Made by a program: the position numbers and the translations under genes | NCBI GenBank assembly: GCA_030374765.1 | Contig: JARGXX010000084.1 | Location: forward strand, 62,001 to 126,000 | Direction: 5' to 3' | Source of the DNA: Agarophyton chilense | Taxonomy: Eukaryota > Rhodophyta > Florideophyceae > Gracilariales > Gracilariaceae | Length of the DNA stretch: 64,000 nt | Notes under the pieces: model-generated | The model's input: the letters and a program-made list of their open reading frames with translations, nothing else | Told to the model about the DNA's origin: nothing | Databases searched by the model: none | Shown here: piece after piece, positions 23,901 to 38,991 of the stretch | Position numbering within the stretch: position 1 is the first letter of the stretch | How the letters are laid out: every line of letters begins with the position of its first letter

Positions 23901-26900
23901 GCGGCGGTCAGGTGCTTTATTTTTTGGTTTCCGAGATGTGTTCCACCTATAGAACTGCTTTGTACCGAAAGCAGGTAAGGCGTAAAACGAATCGAACAAC
24001 AATTTGTATAGAAGTGAGTCCCAGTTTCTCCACTTATATAGTCGTGGAAAAAGCACGGTCGCAGTGTCTAGAAGGGCGCATTCAAATTTCACTCCAAGTA
24101 ACACTCCTGGCCTCCTCGTCAGTTTGTAGCTGCTCCCAGTGTATCTCTGCAAAACTTTAAGAGTTTTCGAAAAAACTTGCCTACGCAACTGTTGGTAACT
24201 CCGGTTTTATGAATATCCTCTAATGTATCCGAAGGTTTCCAGAGAACAGAACACGTGGAACTTTACATCACGCCGATTCTTTATATGTTTCGAATAATTA
24301 CTGGAAATAGGTGAAACTGCAACCTGGAAGATTGTAGTGGAAAGCAGAAAAGGCAACCCAGCATTTCAAAATTGCATCCCAAAACCAGTTGTGAGCATTC
24401 AACAAGTCAGAAGTGTGTTTTTGTACGTTTTCTATTAATTATACTTCAACTTGTTCTAGTAAAACAGAATCATGTATACAACCGTGAATTCCGGCCTAAC
24501 ATAGAACCCCCAAGAGAACAGACATGAGGTGTATTACACTTTCTCACTTTATTCCTGTGGATGTTATTGCCTTATAAGTGATATTTAGGCTTATGAAAAC
24601 GGAGAAATTTGGCATAATGTGAGTGATGAAAACTCATTTCGACATATGTCAGATGCCATTAAAACATGTCTGGCCGCCTAGAAAGAGCAGCTTACACTAC
24701 AAACAGTGAACACTGGGATTTTGATTAGATCAGGAGAACCTTGAATAAGAGGATATAGGCCCCGCCCACGAAAATACTGCTGCGTAGAATATCATGTACA
24801 TAACCCTTTGCATTGATTGAAGCGACGACATAAAGTTTACCACTATTGGCCTCATTTCTCCCCACTCAAGCGTCTTGTGAGGGAGATAAAAAGACTAAAT
24901 TGTGAAGAAAACATTTGGTATTTCAGATCTAGGTTCGACGGAATATGAAGTCCAGGATCCAAAACCTGGATTTTAAAACATGTTACGCAATTCATTTTGT
25001 TGATTTTTCCAACTCTATGGCTCACACATAACACGTTTTGTTCGTCTCTCGCGAAGAAATGGGTTTATCGAAACCGCAAAGCATATCGATAACAACATTC
25101 ATTTTATCAGGAATACAAGAAAGTAAGGCCAGGCCTTTAAGTTTCCGTGCCCTTCTGATACCAGACAACCACCTACAAAATTATCCAGTGTACTAATTAT
25201 TTTTTAAAGTTTTTGTGTTTGGCATACTTGAAAGCCCAAACAGGAACTGGAATGCTTTTAGTTCAAGCATTGCTTTTGTTTTTTCGAAGGAAAACACCGG
25301 AATAAACCTAAGCATAGCTGGACGCTGGCCTACACTCTGCTCTGTTCTGTTTTAGATGTACAGCGAAAACACATTAGCTGTAATTGTGGTTCTTCTTCGA
25401 TAACTCTCTACTCCATTGAAAAGGATTCAAGTCGTTTTGTGATAAAAAGGCGGTGCTCGCAGGAGTCAAATGCTGTTCAGAGACAACACCAACTATTTTG
25501 AAGTACAAATTGTGAAAAGCCATACGTCAAAAGCAAGTTTCGACCACCTCGCTAGATAAGTCCATAATTAGTTTCGGTCTATCGTATAGTACGTAATAGA
25601 GCAACAGAAACTCAAGATAGTACGCACTGGAGCGAAAGAAGCTCGGGATAGTATGAAATAAAGCAGAAGAAGTCTTGAAAATACTTTAGAAACGAATGAA
25701 ACTTATTGAGGGATTAGAAATGTGAAAAGCTAGGAAAAGATACTAAAGCAAAGTGCTGTGCTGGTTCTTCTCCAGGGGACTATGCTACCTATCGATTCCT
25801 CTTTTTCATTTTCTACGCCTTTCCTGATGAAGAGCCAGCTACTGGACTTCTTCGCTCTCCAGCTAGTTTGGCTATGTGTTTGGATTTGTCGGTTTCTTGG
25901 TCACGCTTTTTTTTTCCATTTTTAATGTAGCAGCAGTGAGCGGTGCAGTACTGACGACAAACGGAAGCGACGATTGCGCCGCATTCAAACTTCTTGCAGA
26001 TGTTTTGCGCGTGAAGTTGGGATGTATGTGACTTGTGGCCACAACAGTGTGCATTACAATAGCTTGTGCATCTCGAGGTGTCACTAGTGCAGAGTGCGTG
26101 GAGGCATATTGGAGGAATCATCAAAACCGTCTTCCGTCGGGCGAAAATAAAAAAGTTCGCGGCGGTCAGGTGCTTTATTTTTTGGTTTCCGAGATGTGTT
26201 CCACCTATAGAACTGCTTTGTACCGAAAGCAGGTAAGGCGTAAAACGAATCGAACAACAATTTGTATAGAAGTGAGTCCCAGTTTCTCCACTTATATAGT
26301 CGTGGAAAAAGCACGGTCGCAGTGTCTAGAAGGGCGCATTCAAATTTCACTCCAAGTAACACTCCTGGCCTCCTCGTCAGTTTGTAGCTGCTCCCAGTGT
26401 ATCTCTGCAAAACTTTAAGAGTTTTCGAAAAAACTTGCCTACGCAACTGTTGGTAACTCCGGTTTTATGAATATCCTCTAATGTATCCGAAGGTTTCCAG
26501 AGAACAGAACACGTGGAACTTTACATCACGCCGATTCTTTATATGTTTCGAATAATTACTGGAAATAGGTGAAACTGCAACCTGGAAGATTGTAGTGGAA
26601 AGCAGAAAAGGCAACCCAGCATTTCAAAATTGCATCCCAAAACCAGTTGTGAGCATTCAACAAGTCAGAAGTGTGTTTTTGTACGTTTTCTATTAATTAT
26701 ACTTCAACTTGTTCTAGTAAAACAGAATCATGTATACAACCGTGAATTCCGGCCTAACATAGAACCCCCAAGAGAACAGACATGAGGTGTATTACACTTT
26801 CTCACTTTATTCCTGTGGATGTTATTGCCTTATAAGTGATATTTAGGCTTATGAAAACGGAGAAATTTGGCATAATGTGAGTGATGAAAACTCATTTCGA

Positions 26901-29900
26901 CATATGTCAGATGCCATTAAAACATGTCTGGCCGCCTAGAAAGAGCAGCTTACACTACAAACAGTGAACACTGGGATTTTGATTAGATCAGGAGAACCTT
27001 GAATAAGAGGATATAGGCCCCGCCCACGAAAATACTGCTGCGTAGAATATCATGTACATAACCCTTTGCATTGATTGAAGCGACGACATAAAGTTTACCA
27101 CTATTGGCCTCATTTCTCCCCACTCAAGCGTCTTGTGAGGGAGATAAAAAGACTAAATTGTGAAGAAAACATTTGGTATTTCAGATCTAGGTTCGACGGA
27201 ATATGAAGTCCAGGATCCAAAACCTGGATTTTAAAACATGTTACGCAATTCATTTTGTTGATTTTTCCAACTCTATGGCTCACACATAACACGTTTTGTT
27301 CGTCTCTCGCGAAGAAATGGGTTTATCGAAACCGCAAAGCATATCGATAACAACATTCATTTTATCAGGAATACAAGAAAGTAAGGCCAGGCCTTTAAGT
27401 TTCCGTGCCCTTCTGATACCAGACAACCACCTACAAAATTATCCAGTGTACTAATTATTTTTTAAAGTTTTTGTGTTTGGCATACTTGAAAGCCCAAACA
27501 GGAACTGGAATGCTTTTAGTTCAAGCATTGCTTTTGTTTTTTCGAAGGAAAACACCGGAATAAACCTAAGCATAGCTGGACGCTGGCCTACACTCTGCTC
27601 TGTTCTGTTTTAGATGTACAGCGAAAACACATTAGCTGTAATTGTGGTTCTTCTTCGATAACTCTCTACTCCATTGAAAAGGATTCAAGTCGTTTTGTGA
27701 TAAAAAGGCGGTGCTCGCAGGAGTCAAATGCTGTTCAGAGACAACACCAACTATTTTGAAGTACAAATTGTGAAAAGCCATACGTCAAAAGCAAGTTTCG
27801 ACCACCTCGCTAGATAAGTCCATAATTAGTTTCGGTCTATCGTATAGTACGTAATAGAGCAACAGAAACTCAAGATAGTACGCACTGGAGCGAAAGAAGC
27901 TCGGGATAGTATGAAATAAAGCAGAAGAAGTCTTGAAAATACTTTAGAAACGAATGAAACTTATTGAGGGATTAGAAATGTGAAAAGCTAGGAAAAGATA
28001 CTAAAGCAAAGTGCTGTGCTGGTTCTTCTCCAGGGGACTATGCTACCTATCGATTCCTCTTTTTCATTTTCTACGCCTTTCCTGATGAAGAGCCAGCTAC
28101 TGGACTTCTTCGCTCTCCAGCTAGTTTGGCTATGTGTTTGGATTTGTCGGTTTCTTGGTCACGCTTTTTTTTTCCATTTTTAATGTAGCAGCAGTGAGCG
28201 GTGCAGTACTGACGACAAACGGAAGCGACGATTGCGCCGCATTCAAACTTCTTGCAGATGTTTTGCGCGTGAAGTTGGGATGTATGTGACTTGTGGCCAC
28301 AACAGTGTGCATTACAATAGCTTGTGCATCTCGAGGTGTCACTAGTGCAGAGTGCGTGGAGGCATATTGGAGGAATCATCAAAACCGTCTTCCGTCGGGC
28401 GAAAATAAAAAAGTTCGCGGCGGTCAGGTGCTTTATTTTTTGGTTTCCGAGATGTGTTCCACCTATAGAACTGCTTTGTACCGAAAGCAGGTAAGGCGTA
28501 AAACGAATCGAACAACAATTTGTATAGAAGTGAGTCCCAGTTTCTCCACTTATATAGTCGTGGAAAAAGCACGGTCGCAGTGTCTAGAAGGGCGCATTCA
28601 AATTTCACTCCAAGTAACACTCCTGGCCTCCTCGTCAGTTTGTAGCTGCTCCCAGTGTATCTCTGCAAAACTTTAAGAGTTTTCGAAAAAACTTGCCTAC
28701 GCAACTGTTGGTAACTCCGGTTTTATGAATATCCTCTAATGTATCCGAAGGTTTCCAGAGAACAGAACACGTGGAACTTTACATCACGCCGATTCTTTAT
28801 ATGTTTCGAATAATTACTGGAAATAGGTGAAACTGCAACCTGGAAGATTGTAGTGGAAAGCAGAAAAGGCAACCCAGCATTTCAAAATTGCATCCCAAAA
28901 CCAGTTGTGAGCATTCAACAAGTCAGAAGTGTGTTTTTGTACGTTTTCTATTAATTATACTTCAACTTGTTCTAGTAAAACAGAATCATGTATACAACCG
29001 TGAATTCCGGCCTAACATAGAACCCCCAAGAGAACAGACATGAGGTGTATTACACTTTCTCACTTTATTCCTGTGGATGTTATTGCCTTATAAGTGATAT
29101 TTAGGCTTATGAAAACGGAGAAATTTGGCATAATGTGAGTGATGAAAACTCATTTCGACATATGTCAGATGCCATTAAAACATGTCTGGCCGCCTAGAAA
29201 GAGCAGCTTACACTACAAACAGTGAACACTGGGATTTTGATTAGATCAGGAGAACCTTGAATAAGAGGATATAGGCCCCGCCCACGAAAATACTGCTGCG
29301 TAGAATATCATGTACATAACCCTTTGCATTGATTGAAGCGACGACATAAAGTTTACCACTATTGGCCTCATTTCTCCCCACTCAAGCGTCTTGTGAGGGA
29401 GATAAAAAGACTAAATTGTGAAGAAAACATTTGGTATTTCAGATCTAGGTTCGACGGAATATGAAGTCCAGGATCCAAAACCTGGATTTTAAAACATGTT
29501 ACGCAATTCATTTTGTTGATTTTTCCAACTCTATGGCTCACACATAACACGTTTTGTTCGTCTCTCGCGAAGAAATGGGTTTATCGAAACCGCAAAGCAT
29601 ATCGATAACAACATTCATTTTATCAGGAATACAAGAAAGTAAGGCCAGGCCTTTAAGTTTCCGTGCCCTTCTGATACCAGACAACCACCTACAAAATTAT
29701 CCAGTGTACTAATTATTTTTTAAAGTTTTTGTGTTTGGCATACTTGAAAGCCCAAACAGGAACTGGAATGCTTTTAGTTCAAGCATTGCTTTTGTTTTTT
29801 CGAAGGAAAACACCGGAATAAACCTAAGCATAGCTGGACGCTGGCCTACACTCTGCTCTGTTCTGTTTTAGATGTACAGCGAAAACACATTAGCTGTAAT

Positions 29901-32900
29901 TGTGGTTCTTCTTCGATAACTCTCTACTCCATTGAAAAGGATTCAAGTCGTTTTGTGATAAAAAGGCGGTGCTCGCAGGAGTCAAATGCTGTTCAGAGAC
30001 AACACCAACTATTTTGAAGTACAAATTGTGAAAAGCCATACGTCAAAAGCAAGTTTCGACCACCTCGCTAGATAAGTCCATAATTAGTTTCGGTCTATCG
30101 TATAGTACGTAATAGAGCAACAGAAACTCAAGATAGTACGCACTGGAGCGAAAGAAGCTCGGGATAGTATGAAATAAAGCAGAAGAAGTCTTGAAAATAC
30201 TTTAGAAACGAATGAAACTTATTGAGGGATTAGAAATGTGAAAAGCTAGGAAAAGATACTAAAGCAAAGTGCTGTGCTGGTTCTTCTCCAGGGGACTATG
30301 CTACCTATCGATTCCTCTTTTTCATTTTCTACGCCTTTCCTGATGAAGAGCCAGCTACTGGACTTCTTCGCTCTCCAGCTAGTTTGGCTATGTGTTTGGA
30401 TTTGTCGGTTTCTTGGTCACGCTTTTTTTTTCCATTTTTAATGTAGCAGCAGTGAGCGGTGCAGTACTGACGACAAACGGAAGCGACGATTGCGCCGCAT
30501 TCAAACTTCTTGCAGATGTTTTGCGCGTGAAGTTGGGATGTATGTGACTTGTGGCCACAACAGTGTGCATTACAATAGCTTGTGCATCTCGAGGTGTCAC
30601 TAGTGCAGAGTGCGTGGAGGCATATTGGAGGAATCATCAAAACCGTCTTCCGTCGGGCGAAAATAAAAAAGTTCGCGGCGGTCAGGTGCTTTATTTTTTG
30701 GTTTCCGAGATGTGTTCCACCTATAGAACTGCTTTGTACCGAAAGCAGGTAAGGCGTAAAACGAATCGAACAACAATTTGTATAGAAGTGAGTCCCAGTT
30801 TCTCCACTTATATAGTCGTGGAAAAAGCACGGTCGCAGTGTCTAGAAGGGCGCATTCAAATTTCACTCCAAGTAACACTCCTGGCCTCCTCGTCAGTTTG
30901 TAGCTGCTCCCAGTGTATCTCTGCAAAACTTTAAGAGTTTTCGAAAAAACTTGCCTACGCAACTGTTGGTAACTCCGGTTTTATGAATATCCTCTAATGT
31001 ATCCGAAGGTTTCCAGAGAACAGAACACGTGGAACTTTACATCACGCCGATTCTTTATATGTTTCGAATAATTACTGGAAATAGGTGAAACTGCAACCTG
31101 GAAGATTGTAGTGGAAAGCAGAAAAGGCAACCCAGCATTTCAAAATTGCATCCCAAAACCAGTTGTGAGCATTCAACAAGTCAGAAGTGTGTTTTTGTAC
31201 GTTTTCTATTAATTATACTTCAACTTGTTCTAGTAAAACAGAATCATGTATACAACCGTGAATTCCGGCCTAACATAGAACCCCCAAGAGAACAGACATG
31301 AGGTGTATTACACTTTCTCACTTTATTCCTGTGGATGTTATTGCCTTATAAGTGATATTTAGGCTTATGAAAACGGAGAAATTTGGCATAATGTGAGTGA
31401 TGAAAACTCATTTCGACATATGTCAGATGCCATTAAAACATGTCTGGCCGCCTAGAAAGAGCAGCTTACACTACAAACAGTGAACACTGGGATTTTGATT
31501 AGATCAGGAGAACCTTGAATAAGAGGATATAGGCCCCGCCCACGAAAATACTGCTGCGTAGAATATCATGTACATAACCCTTTGCATTGATTGAAGCGAC
31601 GACATAAAGTTTACCACTATTGGCCTCATTTCTCCCCACTCAAGCGTCTTGTGAGGGAGATAAAAAGACTAAATTGTGAAGAAAACATTTGGTATTTCAG
31701 ATCTAGGTTCGACGGAATATGAAGTCCAGGATCCAAAACCTGGATTTTAAAACATGTTACGCAATTCATTTTGTTGATTTTTCCAACTCTATGGCTCACA
31801 CATAACACGTTTTGTTCGTCTCTCGCGAAGAAATGGGTTTATCGAAACCGCAAAGCATATCGATAACAACATTCATTTTATCAGGAATACAAGAAAGTAA
31901 GGCCAGGCCTTTAAGTTTCCGTGCCCTTCTGATACCAGACAACCACCTACAAAATTATCCAGTGTACTAATTATTTTTTAAAGTTTTTGTGTTTGGCATA
32001 CTTGAAAGCCCAAACAGGAACTGGAATGCTTTTAGTTCAAGCATTGCTTTTGTTTTTTCGAAGGAAAACACCGGAATAAACCTAAGCATAGCTGGACGCT
32101 GGCCTACACTCTGCTCTGTTCTGTTTTAGATGTACAGCGAAAACACATTAGCTGTAATTGTGGTTCTTCTTCGATAACTCTCTACTCCATTGAAAAGGAT
32201 TCAAGTCGTTTTGTGATAAAAAGGCGGTGCTCGCAGGAGTCAAATGCTGTTCAGAGACAACACCAACTATTTTGAAGTACAAATTGTGAAAAGCCATACG
32301 TCAAAAGCAAGTTTCGACCACCTCGCTAGATAAGTCCATAATTAGTTTCGGTCTATCGTATAGTACGTAATAGAGCAACAGAAACTCAAGATAGTACGCA
32401 CTGGAGCGAAAGAAGCTCGGGATAGTATGAAATAAAGCAGAAGAAGTCTTGAAAATACTTTAGAAACGAATGAAACTTATTGAGGGATTAGAAATGTGAA
32501 AAGCTAGGAAAAGATACTAAAGCAAAGTGCTGTGCTGGTTCTTCTCCAGGGGACTATGCTACCTATCGATTCCTCTTTTTCATTTTCTACGCCTTTCCTG
32601 ATGAAGAGCCAGCTACTGGACTTCTTCGCTCTCCAGCTAGTTTGGCTATGTGTTTGGATTTGTCGGTTTCTTGGTCACGCTTTTTTTTTCCATTTTTAAT
32701 GTAGCAGCAGTGAGCGGTGCAGTACTGACGACAAACGGAAGCGACGATTGCGCCGCATTCAAACTTCTTGCAGATGTTTTGCGCGTGAAGTTGGGATGTA
32801 TGTGACTTGTGGCCACAACAGTGTGCATTACAATAGCTTGTGCATCTCGAGGTGTCACTAGTGCAGAGTGCGTGGAGGCATATTGGAGGAATCATCAAAA

Positions 32901-35900
32901 CCGTCTTCCGTCGGGCGAAAATAAAAAAGTTCGCGGCGGTCAGGTGCTTTATTTTTTGGTTTCCGAGATGTGTTCCACCTATAGAACTGCTTTGTACCGA
33001 AAGCAGGTAAGGCGTAAAACGAATCGAACAACAATTTGTATAGAAGTGAGTCCCAGTTTCTCCACTTATATAGTCGTGGAAAAAGCACGGTCGCAGTGTC
33101 TAGAAGGGCGCATTCAAATTTCACTCCAAGTAACACTCCTGGCCTCCTCGTCAGTTTGTAGCTGCTCCCAGTGTATCTCTGCAAAACTTTAAGAGTTTTC
33201 GAAAAAACTTGCCTACGCAACTGTTGGTAACTCCGGTTTTATGAATATCCTCTAATGTATCCGAAGGTTTCCAGAGAACAGAACACGTGGAACTTTACAT
33301 CACGCCGATTCTTTATATGTTTCGAATAATTACTGGAAATAGGTGAAACTGCAACCTGGAAGATTGTAGTGGAAAGCAGAAAAGGCAACCCAGCATTTCA
33401 AAATTGCATCCCAAAACCAGTTGTGAGCATTCAACAAGTCAGAAGTGTGTTTTTGTACGTTTTCTATTAATTATACTTCAACTTGTTCTAGTAAAACAGA
33501 ATCATGTATACAACCGTGAATTCCGGCCTAACATAGAACCCCCAAGAGAACAGACATGAGGTGTATTACACTTTCTCACTTTATTCCTGTGGATGTTATT
33601 GCCTTATAAGTGATATTTAGGCTTATGAAAACGGAGAAATTTGGCATAATGTGAGTGATGAAAACTCATTTCGACATATGTCAGATGCCATTAAAACATG
33701 TCTGGCCGCCTAGAAAGAGCAGCTTACACTACAAACAGTGAACACTGGGATTTTGATTAGATCAGGAGAACCTTGAATAAGAGGATATAGGCCCCGCCCA
33801 CGAAAATACTGCTGCGTAGAATATCATGTACATAACCCTTTGCATTGATTGAAGCGACGACATAAAGTTTACCACTATTGGCCTCATTTCTCCCCACTCA
33901 AGCGTCTTGTGAGGGAGATAAAAAGACTAAATTGTGAAGAAAACATTTGGTATTTCAGATCTAGGTTCGACGGAATATGAAGTCCAGGATCCAAAACCTG
34001 GATTTTAAAACATGTTACGCAATTCATTTTGTTGATTTTTCCAACTCTATGGCTCACACATAACACGTTTTGTTCGTCTCTCGCGAAGAAATGGGTTTAT
34101 CGAAACCGCAAAGCATATCGATAACAACATTCATTTTATCAGGAATACAAGAAAGTAAGGCCAGGCCTTTAAGTTTCCGTGCCCTTCTGATACCAGACAA
34201 CCACCTACAAAATTATCCAGTGTACTAATTATTTTTTAAAGTTTTTGTGTTTGGCATACTTGAAAGCCCAAACAGGAACTGGAATGCTTTTAGTTCAAGC
34301 ATTGCTTTTGTTTTTTCGAAGGAAAACACCGGAATAAACCTAAGCATAGCTGGACGCTGGCCTACACTCTGCTCTGTTCTGTTTTAGATGTACAGCGAAA
34401 ACACATTAGCTGTAATTGTGGTTCTTCTTCGATAACTCTCTACTCCATTGAAAAGGATTCAAGTCGTTTTGTGATAAAAAGGCGGTGCTCGCAGGAGTCA
34501 AATGCTGTTCAGAGACAACACCAACTATTTTGAAGTACAAATTGTGAAAAGCCATACGTCAAAAGCAAGTTTCGACCACCTCGCTAGATAAGTCCATAAT
34601 TAGTTTCGGTCTATCGTATAGTACGTAATAGAGCAACAGAAACTCAAGATAGTACGCACTGGAGCGAAAGAAGCTCGGGATAGTATGAAATAAAGCAGAA
34701 GAAGTCTTGAAAATACTTTAGAAACGAATGAAACTTATTGAGGGATTAGAAATGTGAAAAGCTAGGAAAAGATACTAAAGCAAAGTGCTGTGCTGGTTCT
34801 TCTCCAGGGGACTATGCTACCTATCGATTCCTCTTTTTCATTTTCTACGCCTTTCCTGATGAAGAGCCAGCTACTGGACTTCTTCGCTCTCCAGCTAGTT
34901 TGGCTATGTGTTTGGATTTGTCGGTTTCTTGGTCACGCTTTTTTTTTCCATTTTTAATGTAGCAGCAGTGAGCGGTGCAGTACTGACGACAAACGGAAGC
35001 GACGATTGCGCCGCATTCAAACTTCTTGCAGATGTTTTGCGCGTGAAGTTGGGATGTATGTGACTTGTGGCCACAACAGTGTGCATTACAATAGCTTGTG
35101 CATCTCGAGGTGTCACTAGTGCAGAGTGCGTGGAGGCATATTGGAGGAATCATCAAAACCGTCTTCCGTCGGGCGAAAATAAAAAAGTTCGCGGCGGTCA
35201 GGTGCTTTATTTTTTGGTTTCCGAGATGTGTTCCACCTATAGAACTGCTTTGTACCGAAAGCAGGTAAGGCGTAAAACGAATCGAACAACAATTTGTATA
35301 GAAGTGAGTCCCAGTTTCTCCACTTATATAGTCGTGGAAAAAGCACGGTCGCAGTGTCTAGAAGGGCGCATTCAAATTTCACTCCAAGTAACACTCCTGG
35401 CCTCCTCGTCAGTTTGTAGCTGCTCCCAGTGTATCTCTGCAAAACTTTAAGAGTTTTCGAAAAAACTTGCCTACGCAACTGTTGGTAACTCCGGTTTTAT
35501 GAATATCCTCTAATGTATCCGAAGGTTTCCAGAGAACAGAACACGTGGAACTTTACATCACGCCGATTCTTTATATGTTTCGAATAATTACTGGAAATAG
35601 GTGAAACTGCAACCTGGAAGATTGTAGTGGAAAGCAGAAAAGGCAACCCAGCATTTCAAAATTGCATCCCAAAACCAGTTGTGAGCATTCAACAAGTCAG
35701 AAGTGTGTTTTTGTACGTTTTCTATTAATTATACTTCAACTTGTTCTAGTAAAACAGAATCATGTATACAACCGTGAATTCCGGCCTAACATAGAACCCC
35801 CAAGAGAACAGACATGAGGTGTATTACACTTTCTCACTTTATTCCTGTGGATGTTATTGCCTTATAAGTGATATTTAGGCTTATGAAAACGGAGAAATTT

Positions 35901-38900
35901 GGCATAATGTGAGTGATGAAAACTCATTTCGACATATGTCAGATGCCATTAAAACATGTCTGGCCGCCTAGAAAGAGCAGCTTACACTACAAACAGTGAA
36001 CACTGGGATTTTGATTAGATCAGGAGAACCTTGAATAAGAGGATATAGGCCCCGCCCACGAAAATACTGCTGCGTAGAATATCATGTACATAACCCTTTG
36101 CATTGATTGAAGCGACGACATAAAGTTTACCACTATTGGCCTCATTTCTCCCCACTCAAGCGTCTTGTGAGGGAGATAAAAAGACTAAATTGTGAAGAAA
36201 ACATTTGGTATTTCAGATCTAGGTTCGACGGAATATGAAGTCCAGGATCCAAAACCTGGATTTTAAAACATGTTACGCAATTCATTTTGTTGATTTTTCC
36301 AACTCTATGGCTCACACATAACACGTTTTGTTCGTCTCTCGCGAAGAAATGGGTTTATCGAAACCGCAAAGCATATCGATAACAACATTCATTTTATCAG
36401 GAATACAAGAAAGTAAGGCCAGGCCTTTAAGTTTCCGTGCCCTTCTGATACCAGACAACCACCTACAAAATTATCCAGTGTACTAATTATTTTTTAAAGT
36501 TTTTGTGTTTGGCATACTTGAAAGCCCAAACAGGAACTGGAATGCTTTTAGTTCAAGCATTGCTTTTGTTTTTTCGAAGGAAAACACCGGAATAAACCTA
36601 AGCATAGCTGGACGCTGGCCTACACTCTGCTCTGTTCTGTTTTAGATGTACAGCGAAAACACATTAGCTGTAATTGTGGTTCTTCTTCGATAACTCTCTA
36701 CTCCATTGAAAAGGATTCAAGTCGTTTTGTGATAAAAAGGCGGTGCTCGCAGGAGTCAAATGCTGTTCAGAGACAACACCAACTATTTTGAAGTACAAAT
36801 TGTGAAAAGCCATACGTCAAAAGCAAGTTTCGACCACCTCGCTAGATAAGTCCATAATTAGTTTCGGTCTATCGTATAGTACGTAATAGAGCAACAGAAA
36901 CTCAAGATAGTACGCACTGGAGCGAAAGAAGCTCGGGATAGTATGAAATAAAGCAGAAGAAGTCTTGAAAATACTTTAGAAACGAATGAAACTTATTGAG
37001 GGATTAGAAATGTGAAAAGCTAGGAAAAGATACTAAAGCAAAGTGCTGTGCTGGTTCTTCTCCAGGGGACTATGCTACCTATCGATTCCTCTTTTTCATT
37101 TTCTACGCCTTTCCTGATGAAGAGCCAGCTACTGGACTTCTTCGCTCTCCAGCTAGTTTGGCTATGTGTTTGGATTTGTCGGTTTCTTGGTCACGCTTTT
37201 TTTTTCCATTTTTAATGTAGCAGCAGTGAGCGGTGCAGTACTGACGACAAACGGAAGCGACGATTGCGCCGCATTCAAACTTCTTGCAGATGTTTTGCGC
37301 GTGAAGTTGGGATGTATGTGACTTGTGGCCACAACAGTGTGCATTACAATAGCTTGTGCATCTCGAGGTGTCACTAGTGCAGAGTGCGTGGAGGCATATT
37401 GGAGGAATCATCAAAACCGTCTTCCGTCGGGCGAAAATAAAAAAGTTCGCGGCGGTCAGGTGCTTTATTTTTTGGTTTCCGAGATGTGTTCCACCTATAG
37501 AACTGCTTTGTACCGAAAGCAGGTAAGGCGTAAAACGAATCGAACAACAATTTGTATAGAAGTGAGTCCCAGTTTCTCCACTTATATAGTCGTGGAAAAA
37601 GCACGGTCGCAGTGTCTAGAAGGGCGCATTCAAATTTCACTCCAAGTAACACTCCTGGCCTCCTCGTCAGTTTGTAGCTGCTCCCAGTGTATCTCTGCAA
37701 AACTTTAAGAGTTTTCGAAAAAACTTGCCTACGCAACTGTTGGTAACTCCGGTTTTATGAATATCCTCTAATGTATCCGAAGGTTTCCAGAGAACAGAAC
37801 ACGTGGAACTTTACATCACGCCGATTCTTTATATGTTTCGAATAATTACTGGAAATAGGTGAAACTGCAACCTGGAAGATTGTAGTGGAAAGCAGAAAAG
37901 GCAACCCAGCATTTCAAAATTGCATCCCAAAACCAGTTGTGAGCATTCAACAAGTCAGAAGTGTGTTTTTGTACGTTTTCTATTAATTATACTTCAACTT
38001 GTTCTAGTAAAACAGAATCATGTATACAACCGTGAATTCCGGCCTAACATAGAACCCCCAAGAGAACAGACATGAGGTGTATTACACTTTCTCACTTTAT
38101 TCCTGTGGATGTTATTGCCTTATAAGTGATATTTAGGCTTATGAAAACGGAGAAATTTGGCATAATGTGAGTGATGAAAACTCATTTCGACATATGTCAG
38201 ATGCCATTAAAACATGTCTGGCCGCCTAGAAAGAGCAGCTTACACTACAAACAGTGAACACTGGGATTTTGATTAGATCAGGAGAACCTTGAATAAGAGG
38301 ATATAGGCCCCGCCCACGAAAATACTGCTGCGTAGAATATCATGTACATAACCCTTTGCATTGATTGAAGCGACGACATAAAGTTTACCACTATTGGCCT
38401 CATTTCTCCCCACTCAAGCGTCTTGTGAGGGAGATAAAAAGACTAAATTGTGAAGAAAACATTTGGTATTTCAGATCTAGGTTCGACGGAATATGAAGTC
38501 CAGGATCCAAAACCTGGATTTTAAAACATGTTACGCAATTCATTTTGTTGATTTTTCCAACTCTATGGCTCACACATAACACGTTTTGTTCGTCTCTCGC
38601 GAAGAAATGGGTTTATCGAAACCGCAAAGCATATCGATAACAACATTCATTTTATCAGGAATACAAGAAAGTAAGGCCAGGCCTTTAAGTTTCCGTGCCC
38701 TTCTGATACCAGACAACCACCTACAAAATTATCCAGTGTACTAATTATTTTTTAAAGTTTTTGTGTTTGGCATACTTGAAAGCCCAAACAGGAACTGGAA
38801 TGCTTTTAGTTCAAGCATTGCTTTTGTTTTTTCGAAGGAAAACACCGGAATAAACCTAAGCATAGCTGGACGCTGGCCTACACTCTGCTCTGTTCTGTTT

Positions 38901-38991
38901 TAGATGTACAGCGAAAACACATTAGCTGTAATTGTGGTTCTTCTTCGATAACTCTCTACTCCATTGAAAAGGATTCAAGTCGTTTTGTGAT
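20928..38991 (+). repeat. Array units 3-10 (homogeneous block)
   Basis: Eight consecutive 2258-bp units start at 20928, 23186, 25444, 27702, 29960, 32218, 34476 and 36734. I could find no substitution distinguishing them by eye. All carry TACTGACG, T9 and AAAATTATCC. Confidence 0.97.
21297..21608 (-). CDS. Cys-rich minus-strand ORF repeated in each array unit (doubtful gene)
   Basis: A 103-codon frame contains two similar Cys clusters, CTSYCNAHCCGHKSH and CRQYCTAHCC, that look like a metal-binding fold. It recurs in units 1 and 3-10, and with a longer, different N-terminus in unit 11 (39361-39867). Unit 2 loses the frame at an A-run. It is open because the array is homogeneous, not because selection can be shown. 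The same DNA on the plus strand reads as an MSH2 fragment that continues outside the array, so this ORF may be an antisense shadow. In unit 11 the minus strand shows a splice-acceptor-like TATTTTTTCAG exactly where array homology starts. I give low confidence to a real protein. Confidence 0.2.
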   Translation of the reverse strand: MMIPPICLHALCTSDTSRCTSYCNAHCCGHKSHTSQLHAQNICKKFECGAIVASVCRQYCTAHCCYIKNGKKKRDQETDKSKHIAKLAGERRSPVAGSSSGKA